Part shown: positions 6,327-14,014 of the stretch, in pieces | Numbering within the stretch: position 1 is the first letter of the stretch | Layout: each line of letters opens with the position of its first letter | DNA from: Bradyrhizobium sp. NAS96.2 | GTDB taxonomy: Bacteria > Pseudomonadota > Alphaproteobacteria > Rhizobiales > Xanthobacteraceae | Assembly (NCBI RefSeq): GCF_001908235.1 | Contig: NZ_LGHK01000118.1 | Location: forward strand, 1-53,910 | DNA: 53,910 bases | Reading direction: 5' to 3' | Position numbers and translations under genes: made by a program | Notes under the pieces: model-generated | The model's database searches: none | What the model saw: only the letters and a program-made list of their open reading frames with translations | What the model was told of the DNA's origin: nothing

Positions 6327-6340
6327 TTTCCCGTGAAACA
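6325..6340. promoter_or_regulatory. parS-like palindrome in the leader of the rightward phage operon
   Basis: TGTTTCCCGTGAAACA matches the chromosomal parS consensus TGTTTCACGTGAAACA at 15 of 16 positions. It is extended by further symmetric bases to TTTGTTTC-CCGT-GAAACAAA (6323-6342). It lies between operator O5 and the first gene of the rightward operon. Whether host ParB binds it is not known; it could instead be the operator of another regulator. Confidence 0.5.
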
Positions 6341-6355
6341 AACGGGGAACTCCCA

Positions 6356-6640
6356 ATGCGACGTACATCCTGCAACCGCCTTCCTGCTGCAAGCCGCACG
6401 CCTATCCCTCTCGCAATCGTTCCTGACTACATTGATACCGCGCTTGTGAAGCCGCGCGCCCCGCTCTCGGCGAGCGAGACGGTCAAGCGCATGGCCGATG
6501 ACATGCGTGAAGCCTCGTATCGCGAGGGCGGCCTCACCGAAGACGATCTCGAGCGGAAGGGCTTCACGCGCGCGCAGATCAAGGCGCATGCGGCTGATGC
6601 CCGCGCGTTGGCGCAGCAGCTCGCCGGGCCGAGCCTTTGA
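6356..6640 (+). CDS. unidentified phage protein, 94 aa
   Basis: First gene of the rightward operon. A GGGGAA ribosome binding site precedes the ATG at 6356. The N-terminal third is basic and Pro/Arg-rich. The C-terminal part (LSASETVKRMADDMREASYR, then GGLTEDDLERKGFTRAQIKAHA) has the look of a small helix-turn-helix or helical hairpin, a pattern frequent in rhizobial phage early proteins. No confident function. Regulated by the O4/O5 operators and possibly by the parS-like site in its leader. Confidence 0.6.
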   Translation: MRRTSCNRLPAASRTPIPLAIVPDYIDTALVKPRAPLSASETVKRMADDMREASYREGGLTEDDLERKGFTRAQIKAHAADARALAQQLAGPSL

Positions 6641-6656
6641 GAGTGGCCCATCCCTG

Positions 6657-6866
6657 ATGAAGCGTCTTCAACGCAATCACTACATTGCGCTTGCGCTGCT
6701 CGAATACAGCCCCTTCGAGCGGCATCCGCGCGGCGGCTGGCGGTTTGGCGCCAGGAGGATTACGAGCGAAATGGCCGACCGCCTGATCGCCGGCGGCCGC
6801 GCGCAAATCATTGACGACACTTTGCGGCCGGTATTTCGGACTGCATCTGCGAGGTCTCGCCGATGA
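6657..6866 (+). CDS. unidentified small phage protein, 69 aa
   Basis: The start is ATG 6657; the open frame continues upstream but only as a shadow of the preceding gene. The sequence (MKRLQRNHYIALALLEYSPF, then HPRGGWRFGARRITSEMADRLIAGGRA) is basic and reads like a short winged-helix protein. The stop overlaps the next start as ATGA (6863-6866), supporting the reading. Function unknown. Confidence 0.55.
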   Translation: MKRLQRNHYIALALLEYSPFERHPRGGWRFGARRITSEMADRLIAGGRAQIIDDTLRPVFRTASARSRR

Positions 6867-7033
6867 CGCTGGCGATCTTCATCGCAGCCAGCTTTGTGGT
6901 CGGCCTTCTGGCCGGCCATCGCGTCGGATACCGCCGCGGCTTCGAACGTGGAGTTGAGGCAGCAGAGCGCCTCTATCCACCGATCAGGGTTCATGGAGAC
7001 AGCGACGCCCAACGTAGCGAGCGCCGCGCATGA
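6863..7033 (+). CDS. 56-residue single-pass membrane protein
   Basis: This short gene is fixed by ATGA overlaps at both ends (6863-6866 and 7030-7033). Residues 2-17 (TLAIFIAASFVVGLLA) form a membrane helix, followed by a basic GHRVGYRRGFERG segment and a polar tail. That layout resembles small phage membrane proteins with a Gly-Tyr-Arg-rich juxtamembrane stretch. Function unknown. Confidence 0.6.
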   Translation: MTLAIFIAASFVVGLLAGHRVGYRRGFERGVEAAERLYPPIRVHGDSDAQRSERRA

Positions 7034-7230
7034 CCGCGCCGATCACCGAGAAACGACTGCTCGACGCGATCGCGGTTGTATCCGAGGTGATCCTCCTGCA
7101 TGGCGCTAAATATGCTCCGCTGCTCGATCGGCTCGAGCAAGAGCTCGATGCCCTTAGATCCTACGAAAGCCCGGTCGTGCGCGCTCAGCGTCACCTTGCA
7201 CAGCGGCAGTCCCAGTCGATCGGCGTGTAG
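7030..7230 (+). CDS. unidentified small phage protein, 66 aa
   Basis: Translationally coupled to the preceding membrane protein by ATGA. It is a short, largely helical protein (KRLLDAIAVVSEVILLHGAK, then YAPLLDRLEQELDALR) without cysteines. Similar short helical proteins occur in rhizobial prophages, but I recognise no named family. It ends the tightly packed part of the rightward operon; a 144-base gap follows. Confidence 0.55.
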   Translation: MTAPITEKRLLDAIAVVSEVILLHGAKYAPLLDRLEQELDALRSYESPVVRAQRHLAQRQSQSIGV

Positions 7231-7374
7231 CCAATTTTGAGTGGAAGGTCGGTAACGGCCCTCCCTGGCACCTTAAAGCAGCTGATCGCGGCACAACCTA
7301 GCATATATCTCGCCGACTTGGTACCCTTCGGCGGCGCACGGTTGCGCCAAGCTTTAGTTTGGGGGAGATCCAGT

Positions 7375-8004
7375 ATGGTCGGAGAAGTAATCGCAGGAAT
7401 TAGTGCATTGAAGACGGCCTTCGATATTACGAAGGGCCTGAAAGACATCGACGATAAAGTCAGGCTGAACAGCGCTGTTATCGATCTACAGGAAAAGATC
7501 CTCACCGCTCAACAGGAGCAGGCGACGCTAATTGGAGAGAAACACGATCTCGAGAGAGAAATCGCTCGCCTTAAAGCATGGGACGCCGAGAAGCAAAATT
7601 ATGAACTGAAAGCCATCGGGAGTGGCTCGGTCGCCTTCATGTTAAAGCCTTCCGCTCGCGGGTCCGAGCCGCCTCACTGGCTTTGCCCGAATTGCTATGG
7701 AGAGAATAAGAAATCGTTCTTCCAACCGACCGGCAATATGATCCAGCGAGCGCAAGTTTATAGATGTCAGGGATGCCAAAGTACCGTTTCCGTTGAGGGA
7801 CGACCAATGTGGGCTGGCGGGGATACTCCCGTTGCGAAGAAGGCCGCCGGAGAGGAGTGCCCGAAATGTCGCGAACCGGAGCTTCGCCTTCAGGATAGCA
7901 AGCCGCACCCTACATTTGGTGAGATGGGCGTCGTAAATCGATTTATGAAATGCGATGCGTGCGGATTTAGCGAAGCTCGCATGACCGATACAAAGAAGCT
8001 CTAA
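7375..8004 (+). CDS. coiled-coil protein with two zinc ribbons, phage-associated, 209 aa
   Basis: The ATG at 7375 has a GGGGGAGAT site upstream; the frame upstream of it is not needed. Residues 1-70 are alpha-helical and coiled-coil (ALKTAFDITKGLKDIDDK, then LQEKILTAQQEQATLI). Two cysteine knuckle pairs follow: Cys104/107 with Cys131/134, and Cys162/165 with Cys193/196, so two zinc ribbons are likely. Proteins with this N-terminal helix plus zinc ribbons are widespread in prophages and are of unknown role. GC content is lower than in the host genes, in keeping with mobile DNA. Confidence 0.7.
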   Translation: MVGEVIAGISALKTAFDITKGLKDIDDKVRLNSAVIDLQEKILTAQQEQATLIGEKHDLEREIARLKAWDAEKQNYELKAIGSGSVAFMLKPSARGSEPPHWLCPNCYGENKKSFFQPTGNMIQRAQVYRCQGCQSTVSVEGRPMWAGGDTPVAKKAAGEECPKCREPELRLQDSKPHPTFGEMGVVNRFMKCDACGFSEARMTDTKKL

Positions 8005-8126
8005 CCGCTCGTTCTCAAACCCACGGTCGCTCCGCGCGGCGAGTTGCGGCCCGCGCAGTCGACACATTTCCGACGCGGCATTGTTGTTCGAACCAATCCT
8101 GCTCCTATTCATACAGCGAGCTTTAG

Positions 8127-8642
8127 ATGTTGAAACCACCACCAGATCTTCTGCGCAGCGAGATTTTCACGATCGGATTGGTTGCGGTTTATTGGTCGTA
8201 CCTGGAACACGCCGCCGAAAGGATGATCTGGGCTATCCTTGAGGTCGATGCCTCGACCGGACGCGCGATCACCGCCCCCATTCAGATGCGGTCAAGACTG
8301 AAGATGCTCGTCAGCCTAATCGAAGCAAGACACCCGCCCCTCTTAGAGGCGGTCAAGAACATCAAAGATACGATCGAGAAGTTGGAGGCGGACAGAAACC
8401 TGGTCGTGCACGGCATTTGGGCGAGAGATCAGCAATCACGACCAACTGCTACGTCCCTTCGCCGTAAATCTAGCGGCCCCCATCTGATCTACGGCGAGGT
8501 ATTTCCGAGAGAACGCATGACCGGAATCATCCAAGGCATCATCGATGCTGGAGCGTACGTTCATTCTCTGACCGGAGTGATCGAGAACGCCTCGTCTCAA
8601 AAATTTAGGACGCCAGCTCCGCCAGAACACACCAAGAACTGA
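8127..8642 (+). CDS. HEPN-like protein at the prophage edge, 171 aa
   Basis: An all-helical protein with the motif ADRNLVVHGIW, in which Arg90 and His95 form the Rx4H signature typical of HEPN domains (RNase or nucleotide-binding folds used in toxins and defence systems). The preceding helices (YWSYLEHAAERMIWAIL) fit the four-helix HEPN layout. It is the last gene before the tRNA-Glu, the usual place for cargo or lysogenic-conversion genes. RNase or defence activity is inference from the motif; similar motifs also occur in inactive members. Confidence 0.55.
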   Translation: MLKPPPDLLRSEIFTIGLVAVYWSYLEHAAERMIWAILEVDASTGRAITAPIQMRSRLKMLVSLIEARHPPLLEAVKNIKDTIEKLEADRNLVVHGIWARDQQSRPTATSLRRKSSGPHLIYGEVFPRERMTGIIQGIIDAGAYVHSLTGVIENASSQKFRTPAPPEHTKN

Positions 8643-8654
8643 ACGAGCGTTGGC

Positions 8655-8676
8655 GCGTCCAACAAAGCGTCCAACA
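8655..8676. repeat. two direct copies of GCGTCCAACA next to the attachment region
   Basis: GCGTCCAACA occurs at 8655-8664 and 8667-8676, with a 12-base period, about 65 bases from the tRNA 3' end. Short direct repeats near a tRNA junction often serve as integrase arm-binding sites; that role is inferred from location only. Confidence 0.4.
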
Positions 8677-8739
8677 CCGAAAGTGCCCCGCCACTAACAG
8701 CTTGATTTTTCGAGCGATTTTTTTTGAGATTCTGCGCAG

Positions 8740-8814
8740 TGGCGCTCCCTAGCGGAATCGAACCGCTCTCTCCACCGTGAAAGGGTGGCGTCCTAACCGA
8801 TAGACGAAGGGAGC
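8740..8814 (-). tRNA. tRNA-Glu(UUC)
   Basis: Read on the minus strand, the gene starts GCTCCCTTCG at 8814 and ends AGGGAGC-G-CCA at 8740, so CCA is encoded. The 7-bp acceptor stem GCTCCCT/AGGGAGC is perfect. The anticodon stem CCACC/GGTGG encloses the loop CTTTCAC with anticodon TTC, and the T arm reads GAGCGGTTCGATTCCGCTA (GCGG/CCGC core). The 3' end faces the prophage, as expected when a tyrosine recombinase uses the tRNA 3' part as attachment site. Confidence 0.95.
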
Positions 8815-8962
8815 AAAACTCCCGGCAAATCAATACGTTAGACGTGAGATGCGCCGGACTGGCCGCTACCGGCGAACGGCCGCGACGGGCGAACGTATAG
8901 TGGCGATTGGCCGGACGGGCAAGCGTCCCGAACGCTTTTCCCGGATTGCCGCCGCCTGCAGG

Positions 8963-8996
8963 AGGTCACCTGCAGGACAAGGTCACCTGCAGGACA
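8963..8996. repeat. two tandem 17-bp repeats
   Basis: AGGTCACCTGCAGGACA is present twice head to tail, preceded by a partial CCTGCAGG at 8955-8962. Only two full copies exist, so this is a small local duplication. Confidence 0.8.
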
Positions 8997-9147
8997 GTCC
9001 GGCCTCGATCGAGGTCCAGAATCCGCAATGCGACGGCACATGCGCATGCGCCCGCGAACCGCCCGCATGAATCAGGATGGCGGCGGCAAGTGCAACCACG
9101 ACGGCGGGAACAAGGAGTCTTCGGAACGACATTTTTCGGAACGACAT
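8983..9147 (-). CDS. possible short secreted protein, 54 aa
   Basis: The frame begins MSFRKMSFRRLLVPAVVVAL, a plausible basic n-region and hydrophobic h-region of a signal peptide, with an Ala-His-Ala region after it and two cysteines near the C-terminus. The two MSFR starts come from the 15-base tandem duplication at 9120-9147, so the start codon itself is duplicated. Ribosome binding sites are weak and the tail overlaps the 17-bp repeats, so this may not be a gene. Confidence 0.3.
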   Translation of the reverse strand: MSFRKMSFRRLLVPAVVVALAAAILIHAGGSRAHAHVPSHCGFWTSIEAGLSCR

Positions 9148-9225
9148 GGGCCTGCGCATCGAACGACATCGTGGCCTAACTAAGGCCTGCAGGCCGGACA
9201 GCAGCAACACGCTCCGCGCCAGCCG

Positions 9226-9567
9226 CTAATGATTGCTGGCGACGTCCTGACGATTGGTCGGCTGCGCCGCGGCCACCGCCGGCGTCCGCTTGATGCAGGT
9301 GCTGCAGATCACGAGCTTGCGCGCCAGCCGGTCGTCCGCCTCCTCGTCCGACAATTGCGTCTCCGCCACCGCCGGTGCCGCATTGCGCGCATGGCGCCGC
9401 GGCTGCGGGGCATTGGGATCCTGTCCGGCACCGTCCCAGGCCAGCGGCCCGGTTCCGGACGGCGGTGCGGTCATGCTGTATTGCTGAGAATATTGCGCGC
9501 ACGCACCGAGCGCGATCGGAAGAAACAGCACAGCGGCCTTGCGGGCCCAGTTCCGGAATGCAGACAT
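9226..9567 (-). CDS. small lipoprotein, 113 aa
   Basis: The N-terminus has a basic start, a hydrophobic core (AAVLFLPIALGAC) and an LGAC lipobox, so the mature protein should be lipid-anchored at about Cys23. The mature part is low-complexity (Pro/Gln/Ala-rich), with an acidic DEEADDRLARKL helix and a CSTC motif near the C-terminus that might bind metal or form a disulfide. The ATG at 9567 is preferred to a GTG at 9579. No named family recognised. It stands alone between the tRNA and the divergent amidase gene. Confidence 0.7.
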   Translation of the reverse strand: MSAFRNWARKAAVLFLPIALGACAQYSQQYSMTAPPSGTGPLAWDGAGQDPNAPQPRRHARNAAPAVAETQLSDEEADDRLARKLVICSTCIKRTPAVAAAQPTNRQDVASNH

Positions 9568-9743
9568 GATCACACTCACACGCTATTCGTACCGCCAGTA
9601 CTGCGACCTAAGAGCAGAACCGCTAAGAAATCGTTCACCCTGATTGTTCCGTCGCATTCAACCGCGACGGCATCAAGACGGGATTGCGGCGCGAAGCTGC
9701 AAAATCGAGACGCAAATCAGAGACGCTAATCCGGAGTCCAATC

Positions 9744-10976
9744 ATGTCAGGCATCAACGGTCGCTTCGACGGCAAGCGCGTGCTCGCCGATCTCAATGCG
9801 CTGCGCGCGATCGGCGCCTACAAGACCGGCGTGCACAAGCCGACATTCTCGGAACCGCATCTGCGCTCGCTCGACTGGCTCGCGGCGCGCCTGCCCGATG
9901 CCGACCTTGTCGCAACGATCGACGGCATCGGCAACGTGCTCGGCACCAGCGCGAAAGCAGGACCGAAGCTGCTCGCGGGCTCGCATCTCGAAAGCCAGAA
10001 CCATGCGGGCTGGCTCGATGGGCCGCTCGGCGTGGTCTATGCGCTGGAAGCCGCGCGCGTCATTAACGGCGATCCCGGCATCAACGGCGCGGTCGAGGTC
10101 GCCGCATGGTGCGACGAGGAAGGCCATTTCGGCAGCTTCCTCGGCAGCCGCTCCTTTGCCGGCGCCGTGACCGAAGCCGATATCGATGCGGCGCGCGACC
10201 GCTCCAGCGATCGCACCATGCGACAGGCATTGCGCGATGCGGGCTTTGCCGGCCGCCCCCGCCTCAACGCTGAGGCCCGCCGCCATATCGGCTATCTCGA
10301 AGCGCATATCGAGCAAGGCGACACGCTGGAATGCAGCGGGCTCAAGATCGGCGTCGTCACCTCCATCGTCGGCATCTGGCAGTATCGCATCAATTTCACC
10401 GGCGAGCAGAACCATGCCGGCACCACGCGGATGGCGGTGCGCCGCGATGCGGGCCTGGCGCTGGCGCGGTTCTGCGTCGCGATCGACGACAGCTTCCCGG
10501 CCCTCTGCGGACCGCGCACGGTCTGGACCACCGGCCGCATCACGCTCGATCCTGGCGCGCCGAGCATCATCCCCGGCGGCGCCGAGATGCTGTTCCAGAT
10601 CCGCGACGACAATCCCGAGGTGATCGCACGGCTGGAAGCGCAGTTGCATCGGATGGCTGACGAGGCCACCGCACACGGCCGTTGCGGCGTCACGGTTGAG
10701 CGCATCCGCACCGGCGTGCCCGCGATGATGACGCCTGCGTTCCAGGACGCCATCGAGGCCGCGAGCGCGGCCTGCGCCGGAGGCAAATCCATCCGCATGC
10801 CGAGCGGCGCCGGCCATGACGCCCAGGTCCTCGCCACCCTCATGCCGGCTGCGATGCTGTTCGTGCCGTCGATCGGCGGCATCAGCCATCACTGGAGCGA
10901 GAACACCGACGACGCCGACATCGTCACGGGGGCAGAGGTGTTCGTCGAAGCCTGCCGGCGGCTGCTGGCCGGCTAG
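9744..10976 (+). CDS. Zn-dependent M20-family amidase (hydantoinase/carbamoylase type), 410 aa
   Basis: The start ATG 9744 has GGAG 8 bases upstream. The sequence fits the N-carbamoyl-L-amino acid hydrolase and allantoate amidohydrolase group of peptidase family M20. Putative metal ligands are His81 (GSHLESQNHAGWLDGP), Asp92, Glu125/Glu126 (CDEEGHFGSFLGSR), a His in EAHIEQGDTLE and the final GHDAQ. The dimerisation and lid domain is recognisable by NHAGTTRM. It would hydrolyse N-carbamoyl amino acids or ureido compounds in nitrogen salvage; substrate cannot be set from sequence. Length is standard. It is a single-gene unit, convergent with the TauE/SafE gene. Confidence 0.85.
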   Translation: MSGINGRFDGKRVLADLNALRAIGAYKTGVHKPTFSEPHLRSLDWLAARLPDADLVATIDGIGNVLGTSAKAGPKLLAGSHLESQNHAGWLDGPLGVVYALEAARVINGDPGINGAVEVAAWCDEEGHFGSFLGSRSFAGAVTEADIDAARDRSSDRTMRQALRDAGFAGRPRLNAEARRHIGYLEAHIEQGDTLECSGLKIGVVTSIVGIWQYRINFTGEQNHAGTTRMAVRRDAGLALARFCVAIDDSFPALCGPRTVWTTGRITLDPGAPSIIPGGAEMLFQIRDDNPEVIARLEAQLHRMADEATAHGRCGVTVERIRTGVPAMMTPAFQDAIEAASAACAGGKSIRMPSGAGHDAQVLATLMPAAMLFVPSIGGISHHWSENTDDADIVTGAEVFVEACRRLLAG

Positions 10977-10998
10977 TCGCCTCGTCACGACGCTGCGA

Positions 10999-11904
10999 TC
11001 AGGTCGGACCGCTCCGGTTGCCCGATCTCAGCGAAGCCAGCGCGTGCGAACTCTGTACTGTCCCTCTCCTCGCGGTGAAGAAGACGTACAGCAAGCAGAC
11101 GTCGATCAGGATCGTGGCGGCCATGACGCCATAGGCCCACGGGCTTTCCATCAGCTTCACTTCGATCAACACGCGTGACAGGCCAAATCCCACGACCCAC
11201 GCATCAAAGCTCATGCAGATCCGGCGAAACGTCTCGGCATCCAGCCGCCGGATCAGCCAGGCACCAAGCGGTATGCCGACGACGACGCAAGGAACGAGCA
11301 CGAACAAGATGCTGCGGCTCTCCTCGATGAACAGACCGAGCTTGTAGTACGCGATCGCAGTCAGGCTGGACTCCGTCACTCGGACAAGAGCGAGACCGGC
11401 CCGAAACTCATCTTTGACGAGGCCCTGATTGTTGAAGAGGATCGCCAGCGGCGGTCCCGAAATGGTCGTGACCGAGTACAGGACGCCGAGCGTCGTGCCG
11501 AAGGGCAAACCGACCAGCCATTTCGACTGGATCGGCTTCCGCCAACCGGCCGCCTGCAGCAGGATCAGCGGCAGGATAATCGAGTAGGTGGCGAACTTGG
11601 TCCATCCGGGCTGAAGCGACGTCAGCGCAAAGGCTCCGACCGCAATGCCGGGCAGCATGCCGATGAGGATCGGCAATATGCGTCGCCAGACGGCGGGAAC
11701 GCCGCTCAGGTTGATGCAAAGAACGTAAAGGTTGACGAAGACTTCGACGATGACAATCGCGGGATTGAGGACGCGATTGGTGTAAAACACGAGTGCGACC
11801 GGCACGGTGAGCGACGAAAACCCGTACCCCAACGCACCGTTTACAAAGGCCGCAAACAGGGCGCTTACGGCAAGAACGATCACAGCAGAATCAATCGAAG
11901 GCAT
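10999..11904 (-). CDS. TauE/SafE-family membrane permease, 301 aa
   Basis: The protein has about eight hydrophobic segments arranged as two repeats. The N-terminal motif NGALGYGFSSLTVPVAL is typical of the TauE/SafE (DUF81) family, and SVTTISGPPLAILFNNQGL is its second conserved loop. Members move sulfite, sulfoacetate, taurine-derived anions or other organic acids across the inner membrane. The substrate here is unknown and no sulfur genes lie nearby. Full length, with a soluble basic tail. It converges on the amidase gene with only 22 bases between stops. Confidence 0.8.
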   Translation of the reverse strand: MPSIDSAVIVLAVSALFAAFVNGALGYGFSSLTVPVALVFYTNRVLNPAIVIVEVFVNLYVLCINLSGVPAVWRRILPILIGMLPGIAVGAFALTSLQPGWTKFATYSIILPLILLQAAGWRKPIQSKWLVGLPFGTTLGVLYSVTTISGPPLAILFNNQGLVKDEFRAGLALVRVTESSLTAIAYYKLGLFIEESRSILFVLVPCVVVGIPLGAWLIRRLDAETFRRICMSFDAWVVGFGLSRVLIEVKLMESPWAYGVMAATILIDVCLLYVFFTARRGTVQSSHALASLRSGNRSGPT

Positions 11905-12226
11905 CTCTGGCTTTTACCGGATCAGTCACTGCCCACTGTACTATAACCCAACGAAGGGAACGCGGTGCTCGAAACTTGCGACGGGCCTTGCGAGGCACCC
12001 TGTGCTCGCCGCGACAGCGCACGCTCCATTCGCCCGGCGAAGAGGCAGACGCCACGCCCGCGCAAGTTCACCGCAATTTGTGGATCGGTGATGCCGACGT
12101 GGCGCAGGCGGCAGTGCAGGGGCGCCCTTCCGCCGTCAGGAACCGTCCGGCAGCCCCTACTGCCCTGATCTGATCGAGGCCCGTACCGGTAGGTTTCGGC
12201 CGCGCTTTCGCAGGCACCGTGGCATA
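11905..12226. other. 322-base intergenic region
   Basis: Lies between the divergent permease and PrsW-type genes, so both promoters should be here. I saw no clear promoter, hairpin, repeat or small gene; open frames crossing it have no start signals and look like composition artefacts. Confidence 0.5.
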
Positions 12227-13387
12227 TTGGACACGAGAACGGCGCCGGCCGAACCGATTCCGCCAATCGTCCATTTGCAATCCGCTGAACTTGCTGCCAT
12301 TTCTTCAAAACGCATCGCTGTGGTGCCATTGAAGGGGCCCGTTCGGCTCATGTTGTTGCTGGAGTCGCTTCCGACTGTGATTGGCGCCGCTGCCATCGCA
12401 CCCGCACTGCTGGTGTTGTGGCTGGTGATTGCCGCCGACGAGCGCCCCGGACCGCCGGTGCAGGTGTGGCTCGCCTTCGTGCTCGGCGCGGCCAGCATCT
12501 CGCTGCTGGGCCTGGCGCGAATTCCCTTCAATGCGCTGCTGGCCATTCCCGACAATCCCTGGGCGACGCAGGCGATGCGGGCGTTATTTGGCGTCGCGGC
12601 GCCGGAGGAGATCGTCAAGGTCCTCGTCATCGTCGCCATCTCGACGCGGCGCCGTGCCTTCGCCGATCCGATGGATACCGTGGTGTATGGCGCAGCTGCC
12701 GGCCTCGGCTTCGCCGCCTATGAGAACCTCGCCTATCTGGTCCAGCACAAGGACATGTGGCGCGCGCTTGCGGCGTTGCGCAGCGTGCTCACCGTGCCGT
12801 TCCACGGCGCGCTCGGCATCATCGCCGGCGCCTATCTGGCGATCGCGCGCTCCGGCGGCGCGCTCGGCGCCTACCGGGGTCATCGCGACTGGGCGCGGGT
12901 CTCCAACTGGGCGCTGGTGCTGGTCGCACCCCTCCTGCTGCATGCGGCGTTCGATTTTCCGCTGCTCGCACTCCAGCGCATCCCCGATCTCAGCTCGACC
13001 GCGCACCTGCTGCTCGGTTCGGCCAGCGTGCTGATCGGCTTCTCCTCGATCGGGTTCGCAGTCCGCCTGGTGCACCGCCTCGGCAAGCATCATGCCCCGC
13101 GCACTGACGTCGCGCGCGAGCGGCTGAGCCAGCTGCGACGGATGTGGGCGATGCTGCTGATCGGCGGCGGCACCGGCTTTGCCGGCGTCTCCTTCCTGCT
13201 CACCTCGCTGCACCACTGGTATGTCAATCCCGAGCGCAACGCCTCCTTCATCCTGATCCCGATCGGCTTCACCTCGATCCTGATTGGCCTCGCGCTGCTG
13301 ATCGCGACCACCGCCGTCTACTTCCTCGGCCGCAACCGGATGCGGACCGCCGCCGAGGGCTTTCCGTCCGCGCCAAGCCAGAGCTAG
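12227..13387 (+). CDS. PrsW-family intramembrane metalloprotease, 386 aa or shorter
   Basis: A polytopic membrane protein with the PrsW/CPBP-like catalytic motifs: EExxK in APEEIVKV (Glu127, Glu128, Lys131), the conserved GAAAGLGFAAYENLAYL, the His of VPFHGALGI, and the final HAAFDFP (HxxxD). PrsW proteases cut anti-sigma factors in Bacillus; in alphaproteobacteria the substrate is unknown. The long frame starts with TTG at 12227, and an ATG at 12350 (residue 42) is a good alternative because the first 40 residues are polar and lack a ribosome binding site. Followed after 32 bases by an HdeD-type gene in the same direction. Confidence 0.8.
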   Translation: MDTRTAPAEPIPPIVHLQSAELAAISSKRIAVVPLKGPVRLMLLLESLPTVIGAAAIAPALLVLWLVIAADERPGPPVQVWLAFVLGAASISLLGLARIPFNALLAIPDNPWATQAMRALFGVAAPEEIVKVLVIVAISTRRRAFADPMDTVVYGAAAGLGFAAYENLAYLVQHKDMWRALAALRSVLTVPFHGALGIIAGAYLAIARSGGALGAYRGHRDWARVSNWALVLVAPLLLHAAFDFPLLALQRIPDLSSTAHLLLGSASVLIGFSSIGFAVRLVHRLGKHHAPRTDVARERLSQLRRMWAMLLIGGGTGFAGVSFLLTSLHHWYVNPERNASFILIPIGFTSILIGLALLIATTAVYFLGRNRMRTAAEGFPSAPSQS

Positions 13388-13419
13388 GATACGCACGCGG
13401 GCAGATCTGGAGAACCGCG

Positions 13420-13992
13420 ATGACCCTGTCCAACGACCTCGACAAGCTGCGATCGGAGATGCAGGCCGCGGTCAAGGCGCATTGGAAGGCCTTCCTGTTC
13501 GAGGGCATCCTGCTCGTGATCCTCGGCATTGCGGCGATGATCGTGCCGACATTCGCCAGCCTCGCCGTCACCATCTTCCTCGGCTGGATGTTCCTGATCT
13601 CCGGCATCGGCGGGCTGATCGTGACGTTCTGGGCGCGCAACATGCCGGGCTTCTGGTGGTCGCTGATCTCCGCGGCGCTCGCCGTGCTCGCCGGCATGGT
13701 GCTGCTGGCGCGCCCGATGCAGGGCGTGCTGACGCTGACCATCGTCATCGGCGCCTATTTCGTCGCCGAGGGCGTCGCCACCATCATGTACGCGCTGGAG
13801 CACCGCCGCGAATTGTCGGGACGCTGGTCCTGGCTGCTGATCGCCGGCCTGATGGATATCGTCGTCGCCTTCTTCATCATCGCGGGCCTGCCGGAATCGG
13901 CGGGATGGGCGATCGGCCTCCTGGTCGGTCTCAACCTGATGTTCGGCGGGGCGACCCTGATCGGGATGGCGTTGGCGGCGCGCAACACCTGA
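13420..13992 (+). CDS. HdeD-family (DUF308) membrane protein, 190 aa
   Basis: The start ATG 13420 follows a GGAG site. The product has six hydrophobic segments in three hairpins. The family signatures LVILGIAAMIVPTFASLAV and FLISGIGGLIVTFWARNMPG match HdeD/DUF308 proteins, which are linked to acid resistance in enterobacteria but are general membrane proteins elsewhere. It probably forms an operon with the PrsW-type protease 32 bases upstream. The longer open frame starting at 13144 is a shadow of that gene. Confidence 0.8.
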   Translation: MTLSNDLDKLRSEMQAAVKAHWKAFLFEGILLVILGIAAMIVPTFASLAVTIFLGWMFLISGIGGLIVTFWARNMPGFWWSLISAALAVLAGMVLLARPMQGVLTLTIVIGAYFVAEGVATIMYALEHRRELSGRWSWLLIAGLMDIVVAFFIIAGLPESAGWAIGLLVGLNLMFGGATLIGMALAARNT

Positions 13993-14014
13993 CGGCGAAC
14001 CGCGGCGGGCTTGT

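Larger units (their letters stand above)
8815..9225. other. intergenic stretch between tRNA-Glu and the lipoprotein gene
   Basis: About 410 bases without a well-supported gene. It holds two tandem exact copies of AGGTCACCTGCAGGACA (8963-8979 and 8980-8996) and a 15-base-period repeat of TTCGGAACGACAT (9120-9132 and 9135-9147). The only coding candidate is the short secreted-protein frame listed separately. Confidence 0.6.

Noticed and set aside
6356..8642. hidden integrase gene at the prophage edge
   Set aside because: No frame here carries the tyrosine recombinase Arg-His-Arg-Tyr pattern or a serine recombinase motif.
8704..8727. T-rich run beside the tRNA as its terminator
   Set aside because: The tRNA is transcribed leftward, so this run is A in the RNA and cannot act as a U tract.
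8963..8996. possible CRISPR-like repeats
   Set aside because: Only two 17-bp copies in direct contact, with no spacers and no cas genes.
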